This document shows positions 53,649 through 60,931 of a DNA stretch of 63,796 nucleotides, piece after piece. Made by a program: the position numbers and the translations under genes. The stretch comes from an uncultured Bacilli bacterium (lineage in GTDB: Bacteria; Bacillota_I; Bacilli_A; RF39; UBA660), in contig CAKOOH010000008.1 in NCBI GenBank assembly GCA_934098485.1, positions 1 through 63,796 on the forward strand, in the 5' to 3' direction. Every line of letters begins with the position of its first letter. Position 1 is the stretch's first letter. A model generated the notes under the pieces. That model was not told the origin of the DNA. It saw only the letters and a program-made list of their open reading frames with translations, and did no database searches.

Positions 53649-54152
53649 AGTTGTTGTCTTTTTAGTAGTTGTTGTTTTCTTTTCAGTTGTTTTAGCAGGA
53701 GCTTTTGGAGCTTTTGCTTTTTTTTCTGCTACCTCTTCTTTAACTTCTACTTTTTCTTCTTTTTTTACTTCAGCTTTAGCAGCTTTAATAACTTTGCCAT
53801 CTAATGCATCTTTTGAAATCTTTACTAATTCTGCAAAATATGTAGGATTATCAATTGCAATTTCTGAAAGCATTTTACGATTGATTTCGATATTAGCTTT
53901 TGCTAATCCATTAATAAACTTAGAATAAGAAATTTCATTTTCACGACATGCAGCATTGATTCTTGTAATCCATAATTTTCTAAAATTACGTTTATTTTGT
54001 TTACGATCTCTGTATGCGTATGCTCCACTATGGAAAGTTTGTTCTTGAGCAGTTTTATATAGTCTATGTTTGCTTCCAAAATATCCTTTAGCAGCTTTTA
54101 AAACTTTTCTTCTTCTATTTTTAGAAACTACTCCACCTTTAACTCTTGTCAT
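53631..54152 (-). CDS. rplT: 50S ribosomal protein L20 with C-terminal extension
   Basis: Residues 1-118 are a standard L20 (MTRVKGGVVSKNRRRKVLK, YAYRDRKQNKRNFRKLWI). It binds 23S rRNA early in assembly and in Firmicutes represses its own operon through the leader RNA. The protein runs on for about 55 extra residues, rich in Lys, Ala, Glu and Thr (KAEVKKEEKVEVKEEV, then KTTTTKKTTTKK). Such a tail is not part of usual L20, which is near 118 residues. It is the last gene of infC-rpmI-rplT. Confidence 0.95.
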   Translation of the reverse strand: MTRVKGGVVSKNRRRKVLKAAKGYFGSKHRLYKTAQEQTFHSGAYAYRDRKQNKRNFRKLWITRINAACRENEISYSKFINGLAKANIEINRKMLSEIAIDNPTYFAELVKISKDALDGKVIKAAKAEVKKEEKVEVKEEVAEKKAKAPKAPAKTTEKKTTTTKKTTTKKADK

Positions 54153-54161
54153 TTATACCAC

Positions 54162-54350
54162 CTAGATAACAGATTTTAATCTGCTAGCTTCTCCTTTCGC
54201 TAATAATCCTTTTCTTCTTCTTTGTCTAATTTGTTTGCTTGAATCTTTTGCAGTTTTATGGTTTCCACCTGATGTTTTATAAGTTAATGTTCCATTTTTC
54301 TTTTTCTTTAGTACTTTACTTGATGCCTTATGTGTTTTTTGTTTTGGCAT
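54162..54350 (-). CDS. rpmI: 50S ribosomal protein L35
   Basis: A 62-residue, very basic protein with the family pattern KTHKASSKVLKKKKNGTL, then RQRRRKGLLAKGEASRLKSV. Position between infC and rplT is conserved across bacteria. The ribosome site lies upstream of ATG 54350. Confidence 0.95.
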   Translation of the reverse strand: MPKQKTHKASSKVLKKKKNGTLTYKTSGGNHKTAKDSSKQIRQRRRKGLLAKGEASRLKSVI

Positions 54351-54370
54351 ATAAATCTCTCCCTCTTAAT

Positions 54371-54898
54371 TTATTTTTTTGGTGTTAATATCATAGTCAT
54401 TGTTCTACCTTCAAGTTTAGGTTTTTGTTCAATATCCCCACTTTCCGATAGTTCAGCGGCAAATCTTTCTAATACTTCTCTTCCTAATTCAGTATGAGCC
54501 ATTTGTCTACCTTTAAATCTTAAAGATGCTTTAATCTTATGACCTTTTTGTAAATAACTCTCTGCATTCTTCTTACGAGTATTAAAGTCGCCAATATCAA
54601 TGGTAACTGATAATTGATATTCTTTCATATCTTTATTGTTAGCACGTTGATTTTTTAATGCTTCTTTTTGTTTTTTCTTTTTTTCATAACGGAATTTATT
54701 ATAATCCATTATTTTACCAACTGCTCTATCACTGTTACCACTCATTAGAACTAAATCTAGTCCCGCATAGTTTGCTAGTGTTAAAGCATCAGCTAATTTT
54801 TTTGTTCCCATTTGTTCACCATTTGGGCCAATTACCATTAATTCGCTTACCTTAATTTGATCATTAATTGGTAAGTCGTCTTTTTTGACATTTGCTAT
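54371..54898 (-). CDS. infC: Translation initiation factor IF-3, probable ATA start
   Basis: IF-3 binds the 30S subunit and checks start-codon pairing. From ATG 54838 the frame gives only 155 residues and misses the N-terminal domain start. Reading further upstream in frame gives DDLPINDQIKVSELMVIG, matching the IF-3 N terminus. The frame then meets a stop (TAA) just before an ATA at 54896-54898, which sits eight bases after GGAGGT. I therefore take ATA 54898 as the start, giving 175 residues. Rare start codons in infC are known to allow self-regulation by IF-3. Both IF-3 domains are otherwise complete (KIKASLRFKGRQMAHTELG). Confidence 0.88.
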   Translation of the reverse strand: MANVKKDDLPINDQIKVSELMVIGPNGEQMGTKKLADALTLANYAGLDLVLMSGNSDRAVGKIMDYNKFRYEKKKKQKEALKNQRANNKDMKEYQLSVTIDIGDFNTRKKNAESYLQKGHKIKASLRFKGRQMAHTELGREVLERFAAELSESGDIEQKPKLEGRTMTMILTPKK

Positions 54899-54918
54899 TT
54901 AAATGCACCTCCATATAT

Positions 54919-55045
54919 CAAAAAAGTGAATACAATCGTATCCACTTTAAAAAAATCCAATTCACTTATGGCTTTCTTACCTATCAGTTCACTTAAGACC
55001 AATCAGGTGGATGTGGATACATCGCTTTCCTTTTTCAAACACTAG
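54919..55045 (-). ncRNA. L20-type leader of infC-rpmI-rplT with attenuator
   Basis: The transcribed leader before infC contains a terminator: an 11-pair stem (core 54925-54933 with 54938-54946, one G-U) plus T run. It is preceded by sequence with AGTGAAC and AAGTGAAT that could pair alternatively with AGTGGAT or GTATTCACT. This is the layout of L20-responsive leaders in Firmicutes. Exact 5' end and the L20 site were not determined. Confidence 0.65.
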
Positions 55046-55158
55046 TATTGTATCATAAATTATCATCTTGTCAATAATAAATTATGAAAAAATGTGGAAA
55101 AAATGTTTAAAACTTTTAAAAATAGGTATATTTATCTCTTATTTAACTATAATAATAC

Positions 55159-55222
55159 TGTAAGAAGGATTTATCTTCTTACAATGAAATATACCATTTC
55201 CTACAAGGAAGTGGTATTTTTT
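55159..55222 (+). terminator. Tandem hairpins with plus-strand T run, no plus-strand gene
   Basis: TGTAAGAAG/CTTCTTACA (55159-55183) is a perfect nine-pair stem. A second 11-pair stem with one G-U (55191-55217) is followed by T6 on the plus strand. The second hairpin covers the stop codon of the minus-strand gene at 55201. A possible tiny plus-strand transcript would end here. Confidence 0.55.
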
Positions 55223-55626
55223 ATTTCTATATTTCCAAATTTATCTATAATAACATACTCATTACTATTAAAATCCGGAATATCACTAATCAAATTAAGT
55301 TCATATATATAATCTAAACATTCTTTATTAACAATAATAATACCTTTATATCCGCTTATATAATCTTTTAACGCATCATCATTTAAAACATCACACTTAC
55401 TCTTTATATATATAATACTATTATTATTAATTTCTTTTAAAAGAGTATAAATAGTTTTATCACTAATAACATATGGCATATTATTTAAACTCTTTTTAAT
55501 TTTTTCAAAATCAGCATCATTTATTATATATAACTTTTCATAATTATTTAAATCACTAATACTAAAATAATCAGAAAAAAGTTCACTATTTATATCTAAA
55601 TTTTTATTTTTTAATAACTCTGCCAT
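55201..55626 (-). CDS. Hypothetical 141-residue protein
   Basis: No family recognised. It is soluble, rich in Asn, Asp, Ile and Lys, with alternating strands and helices (EKLYIINDADFEKIKKSL, SIIYIKSKCDVLNDDALKD, GYKGIIIVNKECLDYIYEL) that suggest an alpha/beta fold. ATG 55626 behind GGTGG is the likely start. It is followed by the tandem hairpins that overlap its stop codon. Confidence 0.55.
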   Translation of the reverse strand: MAELLKNKNLDINSELFSDYFSISDLNNYEKLYIINDADFEKIKKSLNNMPYVISDKTIYTLLKEINNNSIIYIKSKCDVLNDDALKDYISGYKGIIIVNKECLDYIYELNLISDIPDFNSNEYVIIDKFGNIEIKNTTSL

Positions 55627-55667
55627 TAAACCACCCAACTTTAATTATTAAATTCTTAAATTAATTA

Positions 55668-56516
55668 TTATCTTTTTTCATAAGGCTCAGAACTAACCCA
55701 AACATATTTATTATTGATTTTTTTAAAAACATGTTTATAACTTTTGGTATTTTCTTGTTTTAATGCTGCTGCCACAACTTCATTTTTATTTGAACAATTA
55801 TCTGAATCTTCATGACAATAGTAAACACTATCATTACCAGAATAACACGAAGTAGATGCAACATCATCTACACATTTTATAGCTCTATCATATAAAATTA
55901 TTTCATTTTCATTTGTTTCATATTCAATCAAATTATTATAATATGAAGTACTACCACCACTTTCGGCTTCACAAACAATTCTGTAACTATCTTTTGCAGC
56001 ATGAACCTTATATGTCGCTTCATTTAAATCATATAAATTATCATTTTCTTCTATTATATAATTCTTATTAGTTTTATATTTATTTTTAATATAATTATTT
56101 ATTACATCCTTTTTTATTTCTCCTAGTGTCGCATATGAATAAAGATCATTTGAATTGCTACCACATTTATAATCGTCACTACTATAACTAATATTATTAT
56201 CTAGTAAATAATTTTTAATATTAAAAATTATAAAATCTTCATCATTAACATTTTCAATAGAAAGTTTCTTATCAGAATATAACCCCAAACTTTTATCTTT
56301 TAATATTAATTCTTTTTCCAAATCTTTTATAGTTTCATCACTTACGGTAATTACCCTTTTTGTTGTAGTTGTAGTACTAATTTTATCTCCATTAAAAAGA
56401 TTATTTTTATTATTTTTACTTACTTTATACAAAGTAACAGAACCAGTAAAAACTATCAGTAATACTATTAAAACCACTACTAAAATCAGTACCCCTTTAG
56501 ATCCTTTTTTCTTCAT
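55668..56516 (-). CDS. Membrane-anchored cysteine-containing surface protein
   Basis: A 282-residue protein with a basic N terminus, one helix (about 8-30), a short Thr-rich linker and an extracellular domain. Cysteines cluster near the C terminus (RAIKCVDDVASTSCYSGN, YYCHEDSDNCSN), likely as disulfides. Strand-rich repeats such as SYRIVCEAESGG are visible, but I cannot name the domain. ATG 56516 has GGTGATGA before it; the frame open to 56636 lacks a ribosome site and starts in the terminator region. Confidence 0.6.
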   Translation of the reverse strand: MKKKGSKGVLILVVVLIVLLIVFTGSVTLYKVSKNNKNNLFNGDKISTTTTTKRVITVSDETIKDLEKELILKDKSLGLYSDKKLSIENVNDEDFIIFNIKNYLLDNNISYSSDDYKCGSNSNDLYSYATLGEIKKDVINNYIKNKYKTNKNYIIEENDNLYDLNEATYKVHAAKDSYRIVCEAESGGSTSYYNNLIEYETNENEIILYDRAIKCVDDVASTSCYSGNDSVYYCHEDSDNCSNKNEVVAAALKQENTKSYKHVFKKINNKYVWVSSEPYEKR

Positions 56517-56591
56517 TTCATCACCATCTATATTAATTATATAAAAATAAATATTTGTTTTCAATAATAATAATCCACTTACATATATTTC

Positions 56592-56626
56592 CAAAAAAAC
56601 AAGAAATGTTTTTTTACATTTCTTGC
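56592..56626 (-). terminator. Strong terminator downstream of the structured intergenic region
   Basis: On the minus strand AAGAAATGT/ACATTTCTT forms a nine-pair stem with an A-rich loop, followed by GT7. No protein gene ends immediately upstream, so it appears to end a non-coding or short-ORF transcript. Confidence 0.7.
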
Positions 56627-56636
56627 CATAGACCAA

Positions 56637-57004
56637 TCGTAAAAGTAAATTTTACAAAATAAATTTTATAACTTCCTTGTTGACTTTAAAAACTTTTTTT
56701 ATAAAAACAATATAAGTTAACTAATCTCGCGCCAGCGACCAGAAGGTATACCAGTTTATGCTACCCCGCAATCATAATTAACTGCGTATCAATCAAACTT
56801 CCTTTTTTCTATACCAGTAATTAAACTATCACTTCTTATTTGTCGTTGGATTGTAAAGAATGACCTTTTAATTACTGCTTTCATATTTAACTTGTTTTTT
56901 ATCACTCCTTTCGTACCTTCATAGTACAAAATTTATTAATAATAATATAGTGAAACCAATTCACGTGGTAATTTTTTCTTTGATTTTCACCATATTATAT
57001 TAAT
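56637..57004 (-). other. Gene-poor region with GC-rich patch and inverted repeats
   Basis: No convincing gene. It contains a patch near 56725-56790 that is much richer in GC than its surroundings. An exact 11-base inverted repeat (CAGTAATTAAA 56815-56825, TTTAATTACTG 56867-56877) has a 41-base loop, and a GTGAA/TTCAC dyad lies at 56950-56964. An AAGGAG with a 33-codon frame after it (start near 56885) is present but unconvincing. The strong terminator at 56592 follows. A structured RNA or the relic of a mobile element would fit. Confidence 0.45.
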
Positions 57005-57148
57005 CTAATTACCATCAACTTCTATACAATAATATTCTATTTCTTTTGCAGTTTCAGCGTAAATTTCATGAATGATTGATGTAAAATATTCATATATTTC
57101 GTTATCTACTTTATCAATCATTCCACCGTTTTTAATAACTCTATACAT
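57005..57148 (-). CDS. Small ORF, 47 residues
   Basis: ATG 57148 is preceded by AGGTTGG at good spacing, and the frame runs to TAG at 57005. The product is acidic and Tyr/Ile/Glu-rich (MYRVIKNGGMIDKVDNEIY, then a helix ending EYYCIEVDGN), with no signal peptide. It lies 46 bases after the secreted-protein gene in the same direction, so it may be its partner, for example an immunity or chaperone-like peptide. Function unknown. Confidence 0.5.
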   Translation of the reverse strand: MYRVIKNGGMIDKVDNEIYEYFTSIIHEIYAETAKEIEYYCIEVDGN

Positions 57149-57194
57149 ATTAGCCAACCTGAATTTTGAAAAACGTTAAACTTATCTTTTAAAG

Positions 57195-57947
57195 TTAAAC
57201 TTCGATACCCATATCTACACCAGCTGTATGATCATATTTGCCAACGGCGCTGCCATAAAAATCAAATACACCGCCCCAGCCGCCATAGTTACATGTAAAT
57301 TTTTGACTAGTTGCTAAAGAAATGTTTTTTACTGCATGTTGATAACTTGAAAATACAGTTCCCATGCCATAAACATAGAAATGCTGTGTTACTGTTATAG
57401 TTGTAGTACTGTTTGGTAATAAAAATGATACGCCCCAACCTTTGTTGCTATATTTTGTACCATCACCATATAATGTTCCGCCGGAAAAATAAAGTTTAGA
57501 AGTAAGTCCACTATTTAATTTTAAACTATTACCATATAATAATGCTCCGATTAAGTCATAACTTTTAACACTTGGTTCACCTTTCCATGCATTTGTAAAA
57601 ACCATTAAGCATTCTGTTGAACTACAAGATTTTGATAAAGTTAAAACCTTTGCATTAGTTTCATGATAACTACTTTGTGGACTTATTTGAGATCCTTGAT
57701 CGGTTTTAGTTACTTTTTCAATTTCCTTTGTAAACATATTTTTAGTTAAAAGTTCATTATATTCAGCTTCAGTTACATAATTAGGATAGTCCTCAAAAAA
57801 CATTTCTTTTAAATAATTGTATTGGGTCTCAGTCATGCTAACTCCATTACTATTAGTATAATATATACTTTCATCTGCCTTTACGTTGACTGAAAATATT
57901 ACACCTCCTAATAGTAATATCAAATTTAACATTACTGCCTTTTTCAA
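57195..57947 (-). CDS. Secreted protein related to the 32446-33188 product
   Basis: A 250-residue protein with a Sec signal peptide (about 1-24, ending VKADES). A helical segment (ETQYNYLKEMFFEDYPNYV, TEAEYNELL) is followed by a beta-rich domain with KSYDLIGALLYGNSLKL and three cysteines (KSCSSTEC, FTCNYGGWGG). The EYN and SYDLIG blocks align with the secreted protein beside the first XRE regulator. The start appears to be TTG 57947; an ATG eight bases upstream is out of frame. The upstream gene is a membrane-anchored XRE regulator. The role is unknown. Confidence 0.7.
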   Translation of the reverse strand: MKKAVMLNLILLLGGVIFSVNVKADESIYYTNSNGVSMTETQYNYLKEMFFEDYPNYVTEAEYNELLTKNMFTKEIEKVTKTDQGSQISPQSSYHETNAKVLTLSKSCSSTECLMVFTNAWKGEPSVKSYDLIGALLYGNSLKLNSGLTSKLYFSGGTLYGDGTKYSNKGWGVSFLLPNSTTTITVTQHFYVYGMGTVFSSYQHAVKNISLATSQKFTCNYGGWGGVFDFYGSAVGKYDHTAGVDMGIEV

Positions 57948-57978
57948 AATTCATTCACTCCTTTCTGACTTAAAATAT

Positions 57979-58006
57979 ACTATAAAATAAAAATAAGTTT
58001 AGTGAA
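57979..58006 (-). promoter_or_regulatory. Possible promoter of the second secreted-protein gene
   Basis: On the minus strand TTCACT (58001-58006) and TATAGT (57979-57984) are 16 bases apart, and the -35 lies in the arm of the terminator hairpin. An AAAGGAG ribosome site follows. Confidence 0.4.
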
Positions 58007-58027
58007 TGCATTTCACATAAACTTATT
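57984..58027. terminator. Hairpin after the second XRE gene
   Basis: A long near-perfect inverted repeat (57992-58027, centre TGCA) with A/T runs on both sides. It follows the stop at 58033 and can act as a terminator on the minus strand. Its core GTGAATGCATTTCAC is also operator-like. Confidence 0.6.
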
Positions 58028-58032
58028 TTTTT

Positions 58033-59124
58033 TTATTTTTTATAAACATATTTGTCAAAATAATTATTTTTAAAATTATTAAATATTCTTTCATCTTCAT
58101 CTGACATATTATTTATATCAATTCTATAATCATCAAGAAGTCTATAGTTTTTCTTCTTTCTATATTCTAAAACGTTATCAAAGTAATCGTAATAATATCT
58201 AGTTTCAATGCCGTTATTTTCAATCAGAAAATCACAACCATTTAAATTTGCATAACATTTTATCTTTAAACCCTTTTCACTATAATAGTAAGAATTATTT
58301 ACATTATCATAATCAAAATTCTTATTGTTTTTAAGTTTACTGATAATTACTTTCTTTATATCATTTTTAAGCATACTATCATCATAAGTATAAATTAAAT
58401 CATCATTAGTAAAATCATCGTTTATTGTTAATTTGATCGTTTCAATGTTTTCATCACTTATATAAACTCTTAAATAATATGCATGTTTGCCACGCTTAAG
58501 CTTACTTACATTCAAATATTGCTTACCATCTTGAACATCCACAATTATCGTTGATGGATCACCACTATAAATTACAGTCTCTTTACCATTATCAACAACA
58601 TAGAAATCAACTTTGTGAATTTCTACCTTCTCATTTTTAACGTTATAGAAACTACCGATCCTAATATAAATATCATCTTTAGAAATAATAACTAAACCAT
58701 TCTTTGTGCTTAAACAATTATCACATTCACCGCCACCATGAATTGTAAAAATATGAATTGATTTATAAGTAGCAATAAAATAATAAAGGAAGAATACAGA
58801 AAGCGTTATAATAAGCAATGCCACTAAAATATACATACAAAATTTCAATCTATTTTTCTTAGCTAACAATGATAAAGTTACTCTCGCATTTTTAAAATTT
58901 TGTTCTTCTTTAGTAAATCTTTCACCAGCCAGTATTTCATTAACACTAACATTATAAAATTCACTTAACAAAGTTAAAGTATCATTTAATGGTATAGATT
59001 TATTACTTTCCCACTTACTGATTGTAGTTCTATCAACTAATAAAATCTCAGATAATTGGTCTTGAGTTAAATGCCTTTCCTCTCTTAGACTTTTCAAAAA
59101 TGGTCCGATTTGTTTTTCATTCAT
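58033..59124 (-). CDS. Membrane-anchored XRE-family regulator, second copy
   Basis: A 363-residue protein. The XRE helix-turn-helix (about 8-65: LTQDQLSEILLVDRTTISKW, NEILAGERFTKEE) closely matches the regulator at 33276-33998. One membrane helix at about 96-116 follows, then an extracellular domain of about 245 residues containing a CxxC (GGECDNCLS). A one-component membrane sensor is the obvious reading. The likely target is the secreted-protein gene 85 bases downstream. The ectodomain is larger than in the first copy, so the signals may differ. Confidence 0.8.
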   Translation of the reverse strand: MNEKQIGPFLKSLREERHLTQDQLSEILLVDRTTISKWESNKSIPLNDTLTLLSEFYNVSVNEILAGERFTKEEQNFKNARVTLSLLAKKNRLKFCMYILVALLIITLSVFFLYYFIATYKSIHIFTIHGGGECDNCLSTKNGLVIISKDDIYIRIGSFYNVKNEKVEIHKVDFYVVDNGKETVIYSGDPSTIIVDVQDGKQYLNVSKLKRGKHAYYLRVYISDENIETIKLTINDDFTNDDLIYTYDDSMLKNDIKKVIISKLKNNKNFDYDNVNNSYYYSEKGLKIKCYANLNGCDFLIENNGIETRYYYDYFDNVLEYRKKKNYRLLDDYRIDINNMSDEDERIFNNFKNNYFDKYVYKK

Positions 59125-59246
59125 GATTTATACGCCTCTAATTATTAAATTATTAAGATAAACAAGATTATTCCCCGTTCACTTACTTATATTAACATCA
59201 AATTTTAATAATAACCAAATTAATTCCATAAAAAACTTCAGTAAAT

Positions 59247-59282
59247 AAAAAGAAAGTAGTCATCAACCTCTAACAACTACTT
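59247..59282 (-). terminator. Terminator of the 40-residue ORF
   Basis: On the minus strand AAGTAGT/ACTACTT (59254-59260 with 59276-59282) closes a hairpin containing the stop codon, followed by a T-rich run. Confidence 0.55.
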
Positions 59283-59399
59283 ATTAACTTTCTTTTTTTT
59301 ATCATAGTATAAACTATTTAATACTTTTACTTTGATACCTTTTTCTAGTTTAAACATTTTTTTAACATTTTTTGGTAATTCTTTTTTATAAACTTTCAT
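59277..59399 (-). CDS. Small basic ORF, 40 residues
   Basis: ATG 59399 has a perfect AAGGAGG ribosome site, and the frame ends at TAG 59277 inside a terminator. The product is very basic (MKVYKKELPKNVKKMFKLEK, then VKVLNSLYYDKKKK). The pattern of a short strand, a helix and a lysine-rich tail suggests a nucleic-acid-binding or toxin-like peptide, but no family is recognised. It is in the gap between the second XRE regulator and the YbaK-like gene, whose remaining sequence holds only AT-rich promoter-like stretches. Confidence 0.6.
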   Translation of the reverse strand: MKVYKKELPKNVKKMFKLEKGIKVKVLNSLYYDKKKKVNK

Positions 59400-59557
59400 G
59401 ATATCCCTCCTTAATCGACGTAAGTATTATATCATACCCCATAAAATAAAGTATACATTTTTTTCAAAATAAAAGGTTAAACTACATTTTTTAACAAAAA
59501 TATATAAATATAAATAAAATTAATGTATAATAATCTATGTTAAAAAGAAGGTACAAT

Positions 59558-60025
59558 ATGGGACTAATTGAAGTAAAAGAATATTTAAAGAAATATAATA
59601 AAGATAAAGATATTATTTTAGTAGAAGAATCATCTGCCACGGTTGAAGAGGCTGCTCATGCCCTTAACATTGAACCAGGTATGATTGCTAAGTCTTTAAC
59701 TTTTAAAGTAAATGGTGACATTATCATGATTGTTACTAAAGGAACGTCTAAAATAGATAACAGCAAATATAAACATACTTTTAACGCTAAAGCCAAAATG
59801 TTAACAAAAGAAGAAGTAAATGAGTTTATTAATCAAGAAGTTGGTGGAGTTTGTCCATTTGCTCTTAATCCTAACATTAAAGTATATTTAGATATTTCTC
59901 TTAAAAATTATGAATTTGTTTATCCTGCCTGCGGTGAAAACCATAGTGCTATTAAACTTTCCATAAATGAATTAGAAGAATTATCTCACTTTACTTCTTG
60001 GATTGATGTTTGTAAGATTTTTTAA
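59558..60025 (+). CDS. YbaK/EbsC-family aminoacyl-tRNA deacylase-like protein
   Basis: A 155-residue YbaK-fold protein. Family features are an N-terminal helix, SATVEEAAHALNIEPGMIAKSLTFKVNG-like sequence, the lysine in AKSL and the GGVCPFAL loop that lines the pocket. These proteins hydrolyse mischarged tRNAs. ATG 59558 follows AAGAAGG; the frame open from 59537 is less likely. It is followed after 48 bases by the acyltransferase-like gene. Substrate specificity is not visible. Confidence 0.85.
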   Translation: MGLIEVKEYLKKYNKDKDIILVEESSATVEEAAHALNIEPGMIAKSLTFKVNGDIIMIVTKGTSKIDNSKYKHTFNAKAKMLTKEEVNEFINQEVGGVCPFALNPNIKVYLDISLKNYEFVYPACGENHSAIKLSINELEELSHFTSWIDVCKIF

Positions 60026-60073
60026 TATACATAAAACTATGCTATAATTAATATTATTTAGGAGAATGATAAA

Positions 60074-60931
60074 ATGAATAGAAAAGATGGAATTAAAGTA
60101 AAGAAAATAGATGGTATGCACTCTCTGATACCATTTATTATGCCCAAAAGAGCAGATGCTGATGTTTATATTAATACTAAAATAGATGTTACTAATCTAG
60201 TTAATTACATCACCGAATTAAAAAAGGATGAAAAATATCAAAATTTAACATACTTTCACGCCTTTGCCTGTGCTATCGGAAAAGTTGTTTATAATAGACC
60301 TCTATTAAACCGCTTTGTAATTAACAAAACATTCTACGACCGTAAAGATATCACTTTATCATATGTAGCCAAAAAAGCGTTCACTGATGAATCAGAAGAA
60401 ACCTTTAATGTTGTTAAAGTCGAAAATGGTGATAATATTTTTACTTTAAGTGATAAAATATCTACTCAAGTTAAAGCCGTTCGTAAAGAAAAGAAAACTA
60501 ATGCAGCCGATGATTTTATTAATAATATTGGTAGACTTCCCAAATCTATTAGATGGTTTATGATTAAAATAGTTAAATTTGCCGATAATCATGATTTAAT
60601 TCCATCAAGTCTTACTAGTAATTCTATTTATCATTCAACTGTCTTATTATCTAATTTAGGAAGTATCAAATGTGATGCCATATATCATCACTTAACTGAT
60701 TTAGGAACAAACTCCATCTTAATGACTATTGGTGAAATTAAAGATGAACCGGTTGTTATTGATGGAAAAGTTGAAGTAAGAAAAATGTGTGATTTTGGCG
60801 TTAATTTAGATGAAAGAATTGCCGACGGATTTTATTTTGCTAAAGCACTAAAATTATTTGAGTATGTAATTAATAATCCTAAAGAATTGGAGGAATTTGC
60901 TAATGCTAGAATTGATACAAAACAGGATTAA
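60074..60931 (+). CDS. E2/CAT-fold acyltransferase-like protein lacking the catalytic histidine
   Basis: A 285-residue protein resembling the catalytic domain of 2-oxoacid dehydrogenase E2 acyltransferases and chloramphenicol acetyltransferase, without lipoyl or subunit-binding domains. The final motif, normally DHRxxDG, reads NLDERIADG, so the general-base histidine is glutamate while the DG is kept. The rest is intact (TYFHAFACAIGKVVYNRPLLNRFV, HSTVLLSNLGSI). It overlaps the downstream acyl-CoA ligase gene by 29 bases, so the two proteins probably work on the same acyl group. It may bind acyl-CoA without classical catalysis, or use another base. Confidence 0.75.
   Translation: MNRKDGIKVKKIDGMHSLIPFIMPKRADADVYINTKIDVTNLVNYITELKKDEKYQNLTYFHAFACAIGKVVYNRPLLNRFVINKTFYDRKDITLSYVAKKAFTDESEETFNVVKVENGDNIFTLSDKISTQVKAVRKEKKTNAADDFINNIGRLPKSIRWFMIKIVKFADNHDLIPSSLTSNSIYHSTVLLSNLGSIKCDAIYHHLTDLGTNSILMTIGEIKDEPVVIDGKVEVRKMCDFGVNLDERIADGFYFAKALKLFEYVINNPKELEEFANARIDTKQD

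Noticed and set aside
55094..55312. Plus-strand 72-residue open frame
   Set aside because: No ribosome site, it overlaps hairpins and the end of the 55201 gene, and the composition is untypical of a protein.
56886..56900. AAGGAG followed by a 33-codon frame in the structured gap
   Set aside because: The spacing from AAGGAG to the ATG is about 20 bases and the product has no coherent features; the GTG alternative overlaps the ribosome site itself.
56950..58016. GTGAA/TTCAC dyads at 56950-56964 and 58002-58016 as operators of the second XRE regulator
   Set aside because: The second dyad is the core of a long terminator hairpin, which already explains it, and five-base half sites are expected by chance. 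Kept only as a weak possibility.
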